Source: Catenulispora sp.
GTDB lineage: Bacteria > Actinomycetota > Actinomycetes > Streptomycetales > Catenulisporaceae
Length of the DNA stretch: 64,000 nt
Direction: 5' to 3'
Assembly: GCA_013361685.1 (NCBI GenBank)
Contig: JABFXP010000051.1
Coordinates: forward strand, 1 to 64,000
The notes beneath the pieces are model-generated. The model was not told the DNA's origin, made no database searches, and was given only the letters and a program-made list of their open reading frames with translations. Made by a program: the position numbers and the translations under genes. This document shows, piece after piece, positions 9,624 to 18,691 of this stretch (position 1 is the stretch's first letter; each line of letters begins with the position of its first letter).

Positions 9624-10028
9624 ATGCCTGGAACCTCGCCGGCCTGCCCCCTCGCCCTGGCCGAGGACTCCGAGCACACCGCGCCGCCACCGATCACCGT
9701 TCCGGTCTACGCCGCCGGGGCCGGGATGGCCGACACGGCCCTGATGATCCTCGAAGCCGCCGGATGGCACCGCTACGAGGACGGTGCCTGCAACGTCACC
9801 TACCGCTCGCCCGACGGGTCGGTGACGGCCGAGTTCGGGCCGGAAACCGAGCGCTACCACCGCCGAGGGCCGCTGTGGGAGGTCAAGTACACCAACCCGG
9901 ACCCCTACGCCAAGGGCTCCAAGTCCTGGACCGCGACCTTCGGTGACGACACACCGGCCGAGGCGATAGCCCGATTCCTCGCAGCCCTCACCGATCCGGC
10001 CGGACTGGAAACCGAGCGCTGGAACTGA
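9624..10028 (+). CDS. DUF317-like protein
   Basis: A 134-residue protein matching the DUF317 pattern of actinobacterial mobile elements: 'LEAAGW', then 'YRSPDGSVTAEFGPE', 'WTATFGDDTPAEAIARFLAALTD'. The fold is probably a small alpha/beta unit. DUF317 proteins are common on Streptomyces conjugative elements and have no agreed function. Two more genes here (14152 and 15324) carry degenerate copies of the same LxxAGW...SPDG unit. Family name from pattern only. Confidence 0.6.
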   Translation: MPGTSPACPLALAEDSEHTAPPPITVPVYAAGAGMADTALMILEAAGWHRYEDGACNVTYRSPDGSVTAEFGPETERYHRRGPLWEVKYTNPDPYAKGSKSWTATFGDDTPAEAIARFLAALTDPAGLETERWN

Positions 10029-10100
10029 CCCACGGGCGGGGCCGACCGCCCGGCGGCCCTGCCAACCACCACCCCGAGCCAGGAAAGCACGAGCACCGCC

Positions 10101-11369
10101 ATGACCACGCCGACCCTCGCCCCGCCGGGCATCCCCGCCCCGATAGCCGCCGCATCCCCGGCCCCCACTCCCATCACCGCGACGACTCCCGCGATCCCTC
10201 CGGCTCCGGCACCGGGATCGGCGGCACGGCCGAAAGCCGGGCCGGGCGAGCTGCGCGCCGAGGTCGCCGCGATCCTCGCCAACAACCACGGGATCGACTT
10301 CTCGGTCGGGGACCTGGCCAAGTACACCAAGAAGTCCGGCGGCGCGATCGGCAACGCCTGCGAGACCCTGGTTCGGCGAGGCGAGGCCGACCGGTTCGGC
10401 ACCGGTACCCGCCGCTACACCGCGAACGCGAACACCGCCGCCGCAGCAGCTCAAGCCGTGATCACCCCGCCCGGACAGGGACGCCCACGACCCGCCCGAC
10501 CTACCCCGGCCCCGAGTCCGGCACCCGCCGCGCCGCCGACCACTCCCGCCCCGCGCACCTACCCGCCGGTGAAGGGGCCGATCACCCGCCCCAACGGGGC
10601 CCTGTACTACCCGCGCGTGTTGGCAGGCGGCCTCAGTGATGTGGAGGCGTTGCGCAAGCTGCGCGAAAGCTCGATCCCCGCCCTGCTCTACGGACCCCCG
10701 GGCACCGGCAAGACGAGTGTGATCGAGGCCGCGTTCCCCGACTTGATCACTATCGCAGGGGACGGAGACACCCAGGTTTCCGACCTGATCGGCGAGTACA
10801 CCCAGAACGAGCGCGGGGGCTATGAGTTCGTCTACGGGCCGCTGGTGACCGCGATGACCGAGGGCCGGGCCCTGCTGATAGACGACGCCACCTTGATCAG
10901 CCCGAAAGTCTTGGCCGCGCTATACCCCGCACTCGACGGCCGCCGCCAGATCACGGTCAAGGCGCACAAGGGCGAGGTTATCACCGCCGCCGACTCGTTT
11001 TACGTGATCGCGGGCCACAACCCAGGGGTGCACGGGGCGATCTTGACGGAGGCCCTGGCGAGTCGTTTCAGTACCCAGATTCTCGTAGAGACCGACTACG
11101 ACCTCTGTAAGCGCCTGGGCATCGACTCCCGCGCCGTGACCCTGGCCCGGAACCTTTCCAACCTTGCCAAGCGCGGAGATTTGGGCTGGTGTCCTCAACT
11201 CAGAGAGTTGATCGCCTTCCAGAAGATCGCCGAGGTCCTCGGGATCGACGCCGCATTCGCCAACCTGGTCGGGATCACCCCGGTCGAGGACCGCGACCAG
11301 GTGGCCGAACTGGTCGCCAAAACCACCGGGGCCAAGGTAGCCGCACTCGCGGTCGGCAAGCAGATCTGA
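10101..11369 (+). CDS. MoxR-like AAA+ ATPase with N-terminal winged helix
   Basis: A 422-residue protein. Residues about 48-110 form a winged helix ('FSVGDLAKYTKKSGGAIGNACETLV') like one in the 25961-26857 protein, joined by a Pro/Ala linker to an AAA+ module. Walker A is 'YGPPGTGKTSVIE' (about 197) and Walker B is 'ALLIDDATLI' (about 256), with an Asn-rich sensor region 'VIAGHNPGVHGA'. MoxR-type ATPases act as chaperones that remodel a VWA-domain partner, and the next gene encodes one. Pairing with a DNA-binding winged helix is unusual for MoxR and could target the pair to DNA. The start has AGGAAAG upstream at long spacing. Confidence 0.8.
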   Translation: MTTPTLAPPGIPAPIAAASPAPTPITATTPAIPPAPAPGSAARPKAGPGELRAEVAAILANNHGIDFSVGDLAKYTKKSGGAIGNACETLVRRGEADRFGTGTRRYTANANTAAAAAQAVITPPGQGRPRPARPTPAPSPAPAAPPTTPAPRTYPPVKGPITRPNGALYYPRVLAGGLSDVEALRKLRESSIPALLYGPPGTGKTSVIEAAFPDLITIAGDGDTQVSDLIGEYTQNERGGYEFVYGPLVTAMTEGRALLIDDATLISPKVLAALYPALDGRRQITVKAHKGEVITAADSFYVIAGHNPGVHGAILTEALASRFSTQILVETDYDLCKRLGIDSRAVTLARNLSNLAKRGDLGWCPQLRELIAFQKIAEVLGIDAAFANLVGITPVEDRDQVAELVAKTTGAKVAALAVGKQI

Positions 11370-11433
11370 CGAACGCCTCGCCCCGCCGCCCCCCCTCGAA
11401 CTTCCCCGCCACATCAGGAGACCTCGATCCGCC

Positions 11434-13272
11434 ATGCCCGCGCACCGCCACACCCACCACCAGCTCCCGCCGATCAGCGCCGAGCAACTCGCGGCCGACC
11501 GCTGGGCCGACGACGGCGGACCCGCCTTCGCCCCCGGCCCCACCGCCGAGCAGCTCGAGGCCGAATGGCTGCGGATCTCGGCCGCCCTGACGAAGCGGTT
11601 CCCCGCCCTGTCAGGCCGCGACGACGTGATCGTGTCGGCCGACCCGGTGACCGTCTCCGGCGCGAAGGCAGCCTTCTTCCCGACCCTGGGCCGGGTCGAG
11701 GTCGACCAGCACGTGTTCGCTCCGCACGACCCGCACCGGATCGACCCGGCGGTCTACGGCGACGAGGACCGCTACCCCAGCGCCTGGGGAGCCCTGGCCC
11801 ACGAGGCCGGGCACGCCGCCCACAGCAGGTGGTTCGCCCCCGACTCCCAGCGCGGCAGCGCGGCCGACTCGGCCGCCGAAATCCTGGAGGAGTCCCGGAT
11901 CGAGGCCGCGCACCTGGCCCGCCGCCCCGGCGACCTGCCCTACATCAGAGCCTGCGTCACGACCCTGGTCATGGACGACATGAGCGGGGCCGGGATCGAC
12001 GACAAGTGGTCGGCCGCACACGTCGCCGCCCTGATCCTGGCCCGGGCCGACGCCGGGATCCTCGAGCCCGCCGAGGTCGAGCCGATCCGCACCACGTGCG
12101 AGCAGATCCTCGGGCCCGAGCTGCTCGGCAAACTCGCCGAGATCTGGAACGCCGCCCACCAAGTCCCCGACGACGACGCGACCGGCATGCTCGACCTCGG
12201 CGCGGCCTGGTGCGACCTGCTCGGCACCGACCCCCGACAGCCCGAGCCCCGCCCCAGCCAACAGCACCAGCCCGGGATCACCGCCGGGCAACCCGGAAGC
12301 GGGATCGCCGAGGCGGTCGCCAAGGTGGGGGAGAACATCGCCGCCACCGAGGCCGCCAGGGCCCGCGAGCAAGCCCAGATCGCCGCCGCCGCCGCAGCCC
12401 GCGCCGCGAAGCAGAAAGCGCAGACCTCGCGGGCCCGCACCGCAGCCGACACCGCCAACAAGGTCTTCAAACGCGGCAACAAGCCCTTCACCCCCGGCCT
12501 GGGCGGAGGCCGCGCCGCCAACCCGGTGACCGGAGCCCGCGACGCCACGCAGCAGGAGAAGGCGGCAGCAGGCCGGCTGGCCCGAGACCTGCGAGCAGCC
12601 GCCTACCGCGAACGCATCGAGACCATCACCGCCTCGGCCGCCCCGCCCGGCAGGCTCAACATGCGCGGAGCCCTGGCCCGCGACGCGCAGATCGCCGCCG
12701 GGGCCACTCCGACCGCCCTGCCGTTCCGGCACACCACCAGACGGCAAACACCCACCCCGCCGCTGCGAGTCGGGATCGCGGTCGACGTGTCCGGCTCGAT
12801 GGACGCCGCAACCGGCCCGGTCGCCTCGGCCGCCTGGATCCTGGCCAAAGCCGCAGCCCTCACCGACCCCGACTCCCGCACCGCCACCGTCTCCTTCAAC
12901 CGATCCCTCACCGCGATCACTCGCCCAGGGCGGGCCCCAGCCCAAGTCACCCAGTTCGCGGCGGCCGGAGGCGGCCACGCCCTCGGACACGCGATCGACG
13001 CCCTGGACGCCGCGCTGGAACTGACCCGCCCCGGAGCCGGACGCCTGCTGGTGATCGCCTCCGACGGGGTGTACGGCGAGGCAGAGAAAGCCTTCGCCGC
13101 CGGACGCATCGCCACCCTCACCGCCTCCGGCTGCGCCGTAATCCACCTCCACTTCGGCGGCGGACATTACGAGCTGATCCCCGGCGCGCTGCTGGTGAGG
13201 CTCGGCGACCCGGCCCAGGCGGTCGCCACGATCGCCAAAGCCGCCACCGCCGCCATCGTCGCCACCCGATGA
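11434..13272 (+). CDS. Metallopeptidase-like VWA-domain partner protein
   Basis: A 612-residue protein. The N-terminal half carries a zinc-peptidase-like 'LAHEAGHAAHSRWF' (HExxH, about residue 122). A second acidic run, 'EILEESRIEAAHL', follows about 30 residues later and could supply the third metal ligand. The middle is a charged coiled or disordered linker (about 280-400). The C-terminal VWA domain has a MIDAS 'DVSGSMD' (about 450). The arrangement resembles peptidase-VWA (DUF2201-type) partners of MoxR ATPases. It directly follows the ATPase gene, so the two probably form one chaperone or maturation complex. Substrate unknown. Confidence 0.75.
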   Translation: MPAHRHTHHQLPPISAEQLAADRWADDGGPAFAPGPTAEQLEAEWLRISAALTKRFPALSGRDDVIVSADPVTVSGAKAAFFPTLGRVEVDQHVFAPHDPHRIDPAVYGDEDRYPSAWGALAHEAGHAAHSRWFAPDSQRGSAADSAAEILEESRIEAAHLARRPGDLPYIRACVTTLVMDDMSGAGIDDKWSAAHVAALILARADAGILEPAEVEPIRTTCEQILGPELLGKLAEIWNAAHQVPDDDATGMLDLGAAWCDLLGTDPRQPEPRPSQQHQPGITAGQPGSGIAEAVAKVGENIAATEAARAREQAQIAAAAAARAAKQKAQTSRARTAADTANKVFKRGNKPFTPGLGGGRAANPVTGARDATQQEKAAAGRLARDLRAAAYRERIETITASAAPPGRLNMRGALARDAQIAAGATPTALPFRHTTRRQTPTPPLRVGIAVDVSGSMDAATGPVASAAWILAKAAALTDPDSRTATVSFNRSLTAITRPGRAPAQVTQFAAAGGGHALGHAIDALDAALELTRPGAGRLLVIASDGVYGEAEKAFAAGRIATLTASGCAVIHLHFGGGHYELIPGALLVRLGDPAQAVATIAKAATAAIVATR

Positions 13273-13342
13273 CCCGCGCCGCCGGGCGGCACCCCGCCCG
13301 GCGGCCCCCGAACCCCCACCCGAGACACGAAGGACAAGCCCC

Positions 13343-13666
13343 ATGAGCACCGCCACTGCCGCCGATCACGACACCGGCACAGACGACGCCGACGACGAGC
13401 AGGAGATGACCGTCGAGATCACCGTCACCGAGGAAGTCACCTACACCTTCACCTCCACCTTCCACCTGACGGCCGAAGAAGCCGCCGAGGCAGACGGGCT
13501 CAGCGACGGCGAGCTGGCCGCGTGGCTTGAGGAAAACGAGGAGCTGTGGCTCGACGACCTCGACCCCACCGGCGCGGGCGGCTACCTGGACATCAACGAG
13601 CGCAGCGTCGACGCCGCCACCCGCGTCAGCCCCGAGACGACCACCGCGACGGAAACCGAGCACTGA
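13343..13666 (+). CDS. Acidic hypothetical protein (107 aa)
   Basis: A strongly acidic protein (Asp/Glu/Thr rich) with AAGGA before its ATG. The core 'EVTYTFTSTFHLTAEEAAEA' suggests an alternating beta strand and helix, followed by 'WLEENEELWLDDLD'. It could be a small adaptor or DNA mimic, but only the charge supports that. It is 2 nt from the next gene. Confidence 0.55.
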   Translation: MSTATAADHDTGTDDADDEQEMTVEITVTEEVTYTFTSTFHLTAEEAAEADGLSDGELAAWLEENEELWLDDLDPTGAGGYLDINERSVDAATRVSPETTTATETEH

Positions 13667-13668
13667 CC

Positions 13669-14115
13669 ATGACGCATTACGACCGGCTCACCGGCCGGGC
13701 ACTGGCAGCCGCCGACGCCCGCCGCACCGACACTGCCGAACCCGCCGCCTGGCGCAACCCCCGCTGGGCCGAGCGCGCCGAAGCCAGCGCCACCGCCCTG
13801 GCCCACGTCCTCGGCGTGCCCCGCGAACACGTCGCGATCACCGCCGACCGCACCCGCGCCTACGGAGCCTGGCCCTGGCCCCGGCTCACCGTCACCGGCT
13901 CCAGCTACGAGTTCACCGCCGCCTTCAACGACCCCGAACGGCTGACGATCCTGGCCAGCTGCCCCGACTGCAGGCAGCAAGTCCCACTGATCTGGCTACG
14001 GCACCTGGCCGACCTCGGCGACCTGATCGGCGGATTCCAGCCCGACGAACCGGTCGACGAGTTCCACGCCGACCCCGGCCACCGGCCCAGCTGCCAACAC
14101 CACGCCTGCCGCTAG
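13669..14115 (+). CDS. Hypothetical protein with C-terminal Cys/His motif
   Basis: A 148-residue protein; the ATG at 13669 lies 2 nt after the previous stop and is preferred over the longer open frame. The C-terminal half contains 'CPDCRQQ' and 'SCQHHAC', a likely zinc site. Upstream is 'DPERLTILASCPDC', a form often seen in small actinobacterial plasmid proteins. Function unknown. Close spacing suggests co-translation with the acidic gene. Confidence 0.55.
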   Translation: MTHYDRLTGRALAAADARRTDTAEPAAWRNPRWAERAEASATALAHVLGVPREHVAITADRTRAYGAWPWPRLTVTGSSYEFTAAFNDPERLTILASCPDCRQQVPLIWLRHLADLGDLIGGFQPDEPVDEFHADPGHRPSCQHHACR

Positions 14116-14151
14116 CCCCAGCCCCCCGACCACGGAAACGGAAGACCCCTG

Positions 14152-14733
14152 ATGAACCCGACCCCGACCGCCCCGCCCGAAACCGGCGGCCTGACCGAAT
14201 CCCTGACCGCCCGAGGCTGGATCCACACCAAGCCTATGAGCCTTGATCCGCAATGGCGCTCGGTCCGCGAATCCCTGGAGGACCCCGACGGCCGACTCCA
14301 CCTGGACGCCGCCGTCTACCCCGACGGCCACCTCGTCGCGCACCTGTCCGCCGAGGCCACCCGCAGCGCGGCAGGCGGCCTGATCACCCCGGGCTGGATG
14401 GCCGACCTGTCCGAGTGGCCCCGCGAAGCGATCCTCGCCGCGATCACCGCCGCCACCGCCGAACCCGAACCGGACCTGCCCGACACCTTGAAGCAGGCCG
14501 GATGGGAACAGCTCGCCGACATCCGCCAGGCCGGCCGCCTGCTCGAGCGCTCCTGGACCAGCCCCGACGGCAGCGCCTCGCTCACCTGGGCACCGGCCGA
14601 CGACCACGACCTCGGCGGCTGGGGCGTGATCCGCGAAATCGACGGCGAACGGCTCGAGGCCAACGCCAGCCAGCACACCCCGCCCGCCATCCTCACCGCC
14701 CTCGCCCTGACCGCTGCGAACACCACGGAGTGA
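14152..14733 (+). CDS. Hypothetical protein with two DUF317-like repeats
   Basis: A 193-residue protein made of two related halves: 'LTESLTARGWIHT...' and 'LPDTLKQAGWEQLA...WTSPDGSASLTW'. The second half matches the AGW...SPDG unit of the 9624 and 15324 genes, and the C-terminus 'AILTALALTAAN' matches the end of the 15324 protein. It is therefore a paralogue created by local duplication. No activity can be assigned. Confidence 0.6.
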   Translation: MNPTPTAPPETGGLTESLTARGWIHTKPMSLDPQWRSVRESLEDPDGRLHLDAAVYPDGHLVAHLSAEATRSAAGGLITPGWMADLSEWPREAILAAITAATAEPEPDLPDTLKQAGWEQLADIRQAGRLLERSWTSPDGSASLTWAPADDHDLGGWGVIREIDGERLEANASQHTPPAILTALALTAANTTE

Positions 14734-14739
14734 AAACCC

Positions 14740-15288
14740 ATGACTGAGATCGACTACGCCGACGGGATGCGCTGGTTCGACATCCCGGTCCAGTACCCCA
14801 AGCACAAGAACGCCCGCACCGACACGCTGCGCGTGTTCGCCCTGGACGCCGACACCGCACTGCGGCAAGCCGAAGACGACCTCTACGAATGCCTGGAACA
14901 CGGCCAGGGAAAGGTCAAGTTTCCGGTCGCTGGCACCGACTACATCCTCGGCGAGCCAGTCACCCCGCCGACCGCCGAACGGTCCAGCGGCGACCACGAC
15001 TGGATCATCGCGGCCTACATCAACGACCACGGCAGCTCGCACGGCTACGTCCCGGTCGGCCCCTATGACTCCAGCGCCGCAGCCGAAGCCGATGCGCAGG
15101 ACCGGGTCCTGCGTCACCAGGCCCGCCTGGGCTACTCGGCCGCCGCCGGGGAGATCGTCCCGATCGTGCGCCGCATGACCCCCGCGGAGGCCGCACACCC
15201 GCACTGGCTGACGAAGCCGGATGCCCTCGACGGCCCACCGCCTCCGCCCGGCCGCTACGCCACGGCCGAACCGACGGTCGCGCCGTAA
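14740..15288 (+). CDS. Hypothetical protein (182 aa)
   Basis: Starts 6 nt after the previous stop with GGAG upstream. The first half has 'FDIPVQYPKHKNARTDTLRVFALDADTALRQAEDDL', reminiscent of small proteins that pair a strand and helix. The second half has 'DHDWIIAAYINDHGSSHGYVPVGPYDSSAAAEADA'. No family recognised. It is placed between the two DUF317-like paralogues. Confidence 0.55.
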   Translation: MTEIDYADGMRWFDIPVQYPKHKNARTDTLRVFALDADTALRQAEDDLYECLEHGQGKVKFPVAGTDYILGEPVTPPTAERSSGDHDWIIAAYINDHGSSHGYVPVGPYDSSAAAEADAQDRVLRHQARLGYSAAAGEIVPIVRRMTPAEAAHPHWLTKPDALDGPPPPPGRYATAEPTVAP

Positions 15289-15323
15289 CCGCCGCCCAAC
15301 CACGACTGAAACAGGAGCCAGAC

Positions 15324-15917
15324 ATGACTTCACACCCCGCCGAGTTCCTCGCCGAACTGGAGGCCGCACTGACCGGGCGCGGCTGGACCACCGAGAAACT
15401 CCTCGACATCCAGGTCAACCTGCTCACCGGAGGCCCCGGCCCCAGGTTCGCCGAATACACCAGCCCCGAGGAGGACCTGGAGGTCCACACCCGCGCCTAC
15501 CCCGGCGGCAACACCGACATCGAACTGCTCGGCTACGGCTGGAAGGCGGACCTGGCCGCCGGACGCAGCCTGCAGCGCGCACTCGCGGCCATTGACGCCG
15601 CCCACGCCGACGCCGCAGCGATCGCCGCCGACAACCCAGACGAGCGGAGCCTGCCGGAACTGCTGGACGCGGCCGGCTGGACCTGGAGCCGGGACACGCA
15701 GTGCCAGCACGGTACCGAGAACACCTGGTATAGCCCCGACGGCACGGCCCGGATCCGCAACAGCCTGGAGTTCCTGCCCGAGACCGGCTGGCTGCTGACC
15801 CTGGCCCCGGGCTTCACCGAGAACAACACCTGGACCGGCGACGACGACACCCCGCCCGCCGTCATCATCGCCCTGGCCTCCAGCTCCGCCGACACCACCG
15901 AACGGGCCGCGTCGTGA
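15324..15917 (+). CDS. Hypothetical protein, paralogue of the 14152 gene
   Basis: A 197-residue protein with an AGGAG ribosome site. It has two DUF317-like halves: 'LEAALTGRGWTTEKLLDI' and 'LPELLDAAGWTWSRD...WYSPDGTARI'. The ending 'PPAVIIALASSSADTTE' parallels 'PPAILTALALTAANTTE' of the 14152 protein. Its TGA overlaps the GTG of the next gene (GTGA). Function unknown. Confidence 0.6.
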   Translation: MTSHPAEFLAELEAALTGRGWTTEKLLDIQVNLLTGGPGPRFAEYTSPEEDLEVHTRAYPGGNTDIELLGYGWKADLAAGRSLQRALAAIDAAHADAAAIAADNPDERSLPELLDAAGWTWSRDTQCQHGTENTWYSPDGTARIRNSLEFLPETGWLLTLAPGFTENNTWTGDDDTPPAVIIALASSSADTTERAAS

Positions 15918-16462
15918 GCGCCCCCGGCACCGGCGCGCCGGACACGCCCCCGACCGGCAGCACCGCCGCCGACCTGATCGCCTTCTGGGACTGGGCCCAG
16001 GCCACCGGGCAAGTTCGGCACGACACCGGCCGCGCGAACAAGCTCGCCTGCCACCGCATTCTGTCCACCCGACCACAGTGGCAGAGCCTTGATGCGCGCG
16101 CCCTGGACCCCGAAGCCCTGATCGACGCGTTCATGATGGCCAACACCGACGTGCTGGCGATCGGCACCATCGACAACTACGCCTCCACGTTCCGTAAGGC
16201 CCTCGGCCTGTTTCGGGACTATCTGGCCGACCCCGACGGCTGGACCCCGCTGCGGCCCCGGCACCGCAAGCGGCCCCGCAGACCCATCCACGGCGCCGAG
16301 CGCACCCCCGGACACCTGCAGATCCTCCTCGCGGAGGGACGCACCGCCGAGCTGATCTACCCGGCCGACCTCACCTCGGCCGACGCCGCCGCCGCGATCC
16401 ACACCCTGCGCAAGGTGCTCCCCACCCTGCCCGGCATCAACGCCACCGGAGAGACATCGTGA
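15914..16462 (+). CDS. Integrase SAM-like (core-binding) helical protein
   Basis: A 182-residue protein from a GTG overlapping the upstream stop. 'LACHRILSTRPQWQSLDARAL...IDNYASTFRKALGLFRDYLADPDGW' looks like the helical core-binding domain of tyrosine recombinases, but no catalytic domain (R...HxxR...Y) follows. It could bind DNA on its own or be a relic of an integrase. The GTG of the next gene overlaps its stop. Confidence 0.5.
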   Translation: MSAPGTGAPDTPPTGSTAADLIAFWDWAQATGQVRHDTGRANKLACHRILSTRPQWQSLDARALDPEALIDAFMMANTDVLAIGTIDNYASTFRKALGLFRDYLADPDGWTPLRPRHRKRPRRPIHGAERTPGHLQILLAEGRTAELIYPADLTSADAAAAIHTLRKVLPTLPGINATGETS

Positions 16463-16863
16463 CCCCGGTCATCCTCGGCAACACCACACCGCTGGCACCG
16501 GGCTGGTCGTTCCGCATCGCCGAAATCCACCTCGCCCCAGGCCGCGCCCCGTGGTTCACCGGCACCTGGCACCGCACCGGCACCCAGCCGCTCGATGACC
16601 CCAAATGCGCCCTGTGGCTCACCGTCACCGCCGAAACCCCGGCCCTGGTCACCGTCACCCTGCACGCCGACGACCCCGCGCGGCACGGCCACCAGCACGC
16701 CCTGGCCCGGCACCACGGCGTCCGCGCCGACGCCTGGACCCAGATCATCGCCCCGGCCGTCGCCGCCCACCGCTGGACCCGCCGCGTCGAACACCAGCGG
16801 CCCTCCAAAACACCGGACCGGCTGGCCCGCGCCATCCTCGCCCACCTGATCGTCAACCGCTGA
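16459..16863 (+). CDS. Hypothetical protein (134 aa)
   Basis: GTG start overlapping the previous TGA by 4 nt. A beta-rich N-terminal half ('GWSFRIAEIHLAPG...ALWLTVTAETPALVTVTLHADD') is followed by a helical, His/Arg-rich C-terminus. No family recognised. Coupled to the integrase-like gene. Confidence 0.5.
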   Translation: MTPVILGNTTPLAPGWSFRIAEIHLAPGRAPWFTGTWHRTGTQPLDDPKCALWLTVTAETPALVTVTLHADDPARHGHQHALARHHGVRADAWTQIIAPAVAAHRWTRRVEHQRPSKTPDRLARAILAHLIVNR

Positions 16864-16889
16864 CACCCCCGGACCAAGGACCACCATTG

Positions 16890-17231
16890 ATGCCCCCGAC
16901 AACCGCCCCCGGCCCGCTCGGCGAGACCGCGCCGCCGGTCACGACGTACACCGCGCTGCTGCGGCTGCCCGCCTACCTCCGCGAGCAGGCCGGCGAGGAC
17001 GACGAGACCGACTTCGCCGTCACAGTCCGCGCCACCAGCGCAGAGCAGGCCGCATCGCGCGCCGCCGGATACCTGCTGTGGCACTTCGACACCGACTACC
17101 CCGACCGCGCCGCCGCTCAAGCCGCCGCCGACACGGTCGAGTGCATCGGCGTCGCCGAAGGCGAGATCACCTTCCACGCCGACCGCCCCATCACCCTCAC
17201 CGCCGACCAGCACCACGTATCAGGAGCCTGA
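16890..17231 (+). CDS. Hypothetical protein (113 aa)
   Basis: The ATG at 16890 with AAGGA upstream is chosen; the longer track frame before it is a shadow of the previous gene. The protein has 'YTALLRLPAYLREQAGEDDETDFAVTVRATSAEQAASRAAGYLLW', an alpha/beta unit like others in this cargo region. It ends 3 nt before the next ATG. Function unknown. Confidence 0.5.
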   Translation: MPPTTAPGPLGETAPPVTTYTALLRLPAYLREQAGEDDETDFAVTVRATSAEQAASRAAGYLLWHFDTDYPDRAAAQAAADTVECIGVAEGEITFHADRPITLTADQHHVSGA

Positions 17232-17234
17232 ACA

Positions 17235-18185
17235 ATGAGCACCACCAACGCCCCGCCCGCCGAGGACTCCGTCACCGCCGAGCAGCCGAGCGACGAGCCC
17301 ACCGCCCACGCGGTCATCGGCTGGTACCCCCGCAGCACCGGCAGCCCTTGGCAGGGCCGCTACCTGCACCACGCCCCCTCCATCGCCGACGTCGCCGCCA
17401 AGCTGTGCCAGATCCGAGCGCGCAGCGCCGGACTCGGCAGCTACGGCGTGATCAGCGAAATGCTCAAGGACCACCCGGCGGGCTGGCGGTCGCTGGGCAC
17501 CATCACCGCCAAAGACCCCGAACCCAAGATCCGCAGGCGGCCCGCGCCACCCGGGGTGTGCCTGTGCCACCATGCCGACGGCACGCCCACCCCCGCGATG
17601 ATCAGGTCAGGGCTGGAAGCCCTGACGATGATCGACCACGAGGCGCCGGTCCGGCTGCCGGGCTACTTCGACGGCCAAGACCCCACGGCGGTTGGCCACT
17701 GGACCATCACCAGCACCTCCACGCTGCCGACCGGCACCGACACCCTGTTCCTGTTCGACAACGACGCCCTGATCATCGGGGTTCGCGGCGTGACCAGCCG
17801 ACAGTTCCTGCGCGCCGGGACGCTGCCCTACCACCGGCCCGACCCGGCCAGGCTGCAGGCGGTCATCGCCAACGCCGACCGGATCACCAGCCGCACCCGC
17901 GAGGCGATCGAGGCCGAGTATGCAGCCTCCGCCCTGGACCGGGTACGCGAGGTCCTCGCCGGCATTCCCGCCCACCACGAGCTGGTCCTGCACCTGTTGG
18001 GCAAGACCGTGACAGACACTGGGCCGCTGGAGGCGGCCCTGGCCCGCCAGGCCGGAATCCACCCGGCTGACCTGCCCGGCCACCTGCTGCGCCTGGACCG
18101 TCGCGAGCAGACCGAGCTGCTGGACGCCGCCGCCACGCGCCTGCACCCCGACCGGCGCAACACCAAGCTCCCGGACGTCCTCTGA
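17235..18185 (+). CDS. Hypothetical protein (316 aa)
   Basis: AGGAG overlaps the end of the previous gene. Residues 25-90 form an alpha/beta region ('AVIGWYPRSTGSPWQGRYLHH'). A short 'GVCLCHHADG' may bind metal. Residues about 120-190 are beta-rich. The final 100 residues are helical, with 'LDRVREVLAGIPAHHELVLHLLGKT'. I recognise no family and no catalytic motif. Confidence 0.5.
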   Translation: MSTTNAPPAEDSVTAEQPSDEPTAHAVIGWYPRSTGSPWQGRYLHHAPSIADVAAKLCQIRARSAGLGSYGVISEMLKDHPAGWRSLGTITAKDPEPKIRRRPAPPGVCLCHHADGTPTPAMIRSGLEALTMIDHEAPVRLPGYFDGQDPTAVGHWTITSTSTLPTGTDTLFLFDNDALIIGVRGVTSRQFLRAGTLPYHRPDPARLQAVIANADRITSRTREAIEAEYAASALDRVREVLAGIPAHHELVLHLLGKTVTDTGPLEAALARQAGIHPADLPGHLLRLDRREQTELLDAAATRLHPDRRNTKLPDVL

Positions 18186-18243
18186 GCCCGGCCGACTGCA
18201 CCTTGCCCAGATTCGATCACCTGTATAAGGAGTCTGATTCAGC

Positions 18244-18690
18244 ATGTCCGACAACCCGATCCACCCGTTCACCGATTGCCTGGCCGGACTCGCAGTCTCC
18301 GCCGAGGCGCTGCGCACAGTGGCGATCGGCAACCAGGCCGTCGCCCAGGCCATCGCCGAAGGGATCACCGCTCTGCGCGCGGAGCTTTCCGGCGCACCGC
18401 TGCCGGTCGGTGACGACGGCCGCGAGCCCGGATTCTTCCGCATCCCGCTCGGTATCGGCGCGACCATCGACGCCGCCGGGCGCGGCGAGCTGCACGTGAC
18501 CATGGCGACCGTCGCCGCAGGCGGCCCCGAACCCGACCGGGCGGCGATGGCCCAGGCGGCGGCCAAGCAGATCCTGCAGATCATGGCCGACCTGTGGAGG
18601 ACCGCCGGATGGGACGACCTGAACGTCGGCTGCCTGATCGAGGAGAGCTTCGCCGCCGTGCGCGCCCGCCTGGCCGACGAGGACCGCTGA
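18244..18690 (+). CDS. Hypothetical protein (148 aa)
   Basis: AAGGAG lies about 12 nt before the ATG. An N-terminal helix ('LAVSAEALRTVAIGNQAVAQAIAEGITALRAEL') could be a short coiled coil. It is followed by a beta segment and a C-terminal helix. No family recognised. Confidence 0.5.
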   Translation: MSDNPIHPFTDCLAGLAVSAEALRTVAIGNQAVAQAIAEGITALRAELSGAPLPVGDDGREPGFFRIPLGIGATIDAAGRGELHVTMATVAAGGPEPDRAAMAQAAAKQILQIMADLWRTAGWDDLNVGCLIEESFAAVRARLADEDR

Positions 18691-18691
18691 C

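Noticed and set aside
15914-16462. Complete tyrosine integrase
   Set aside because: Only a core-binding-like helical part is present; no catalytic Arg-His-Tyr set follows.
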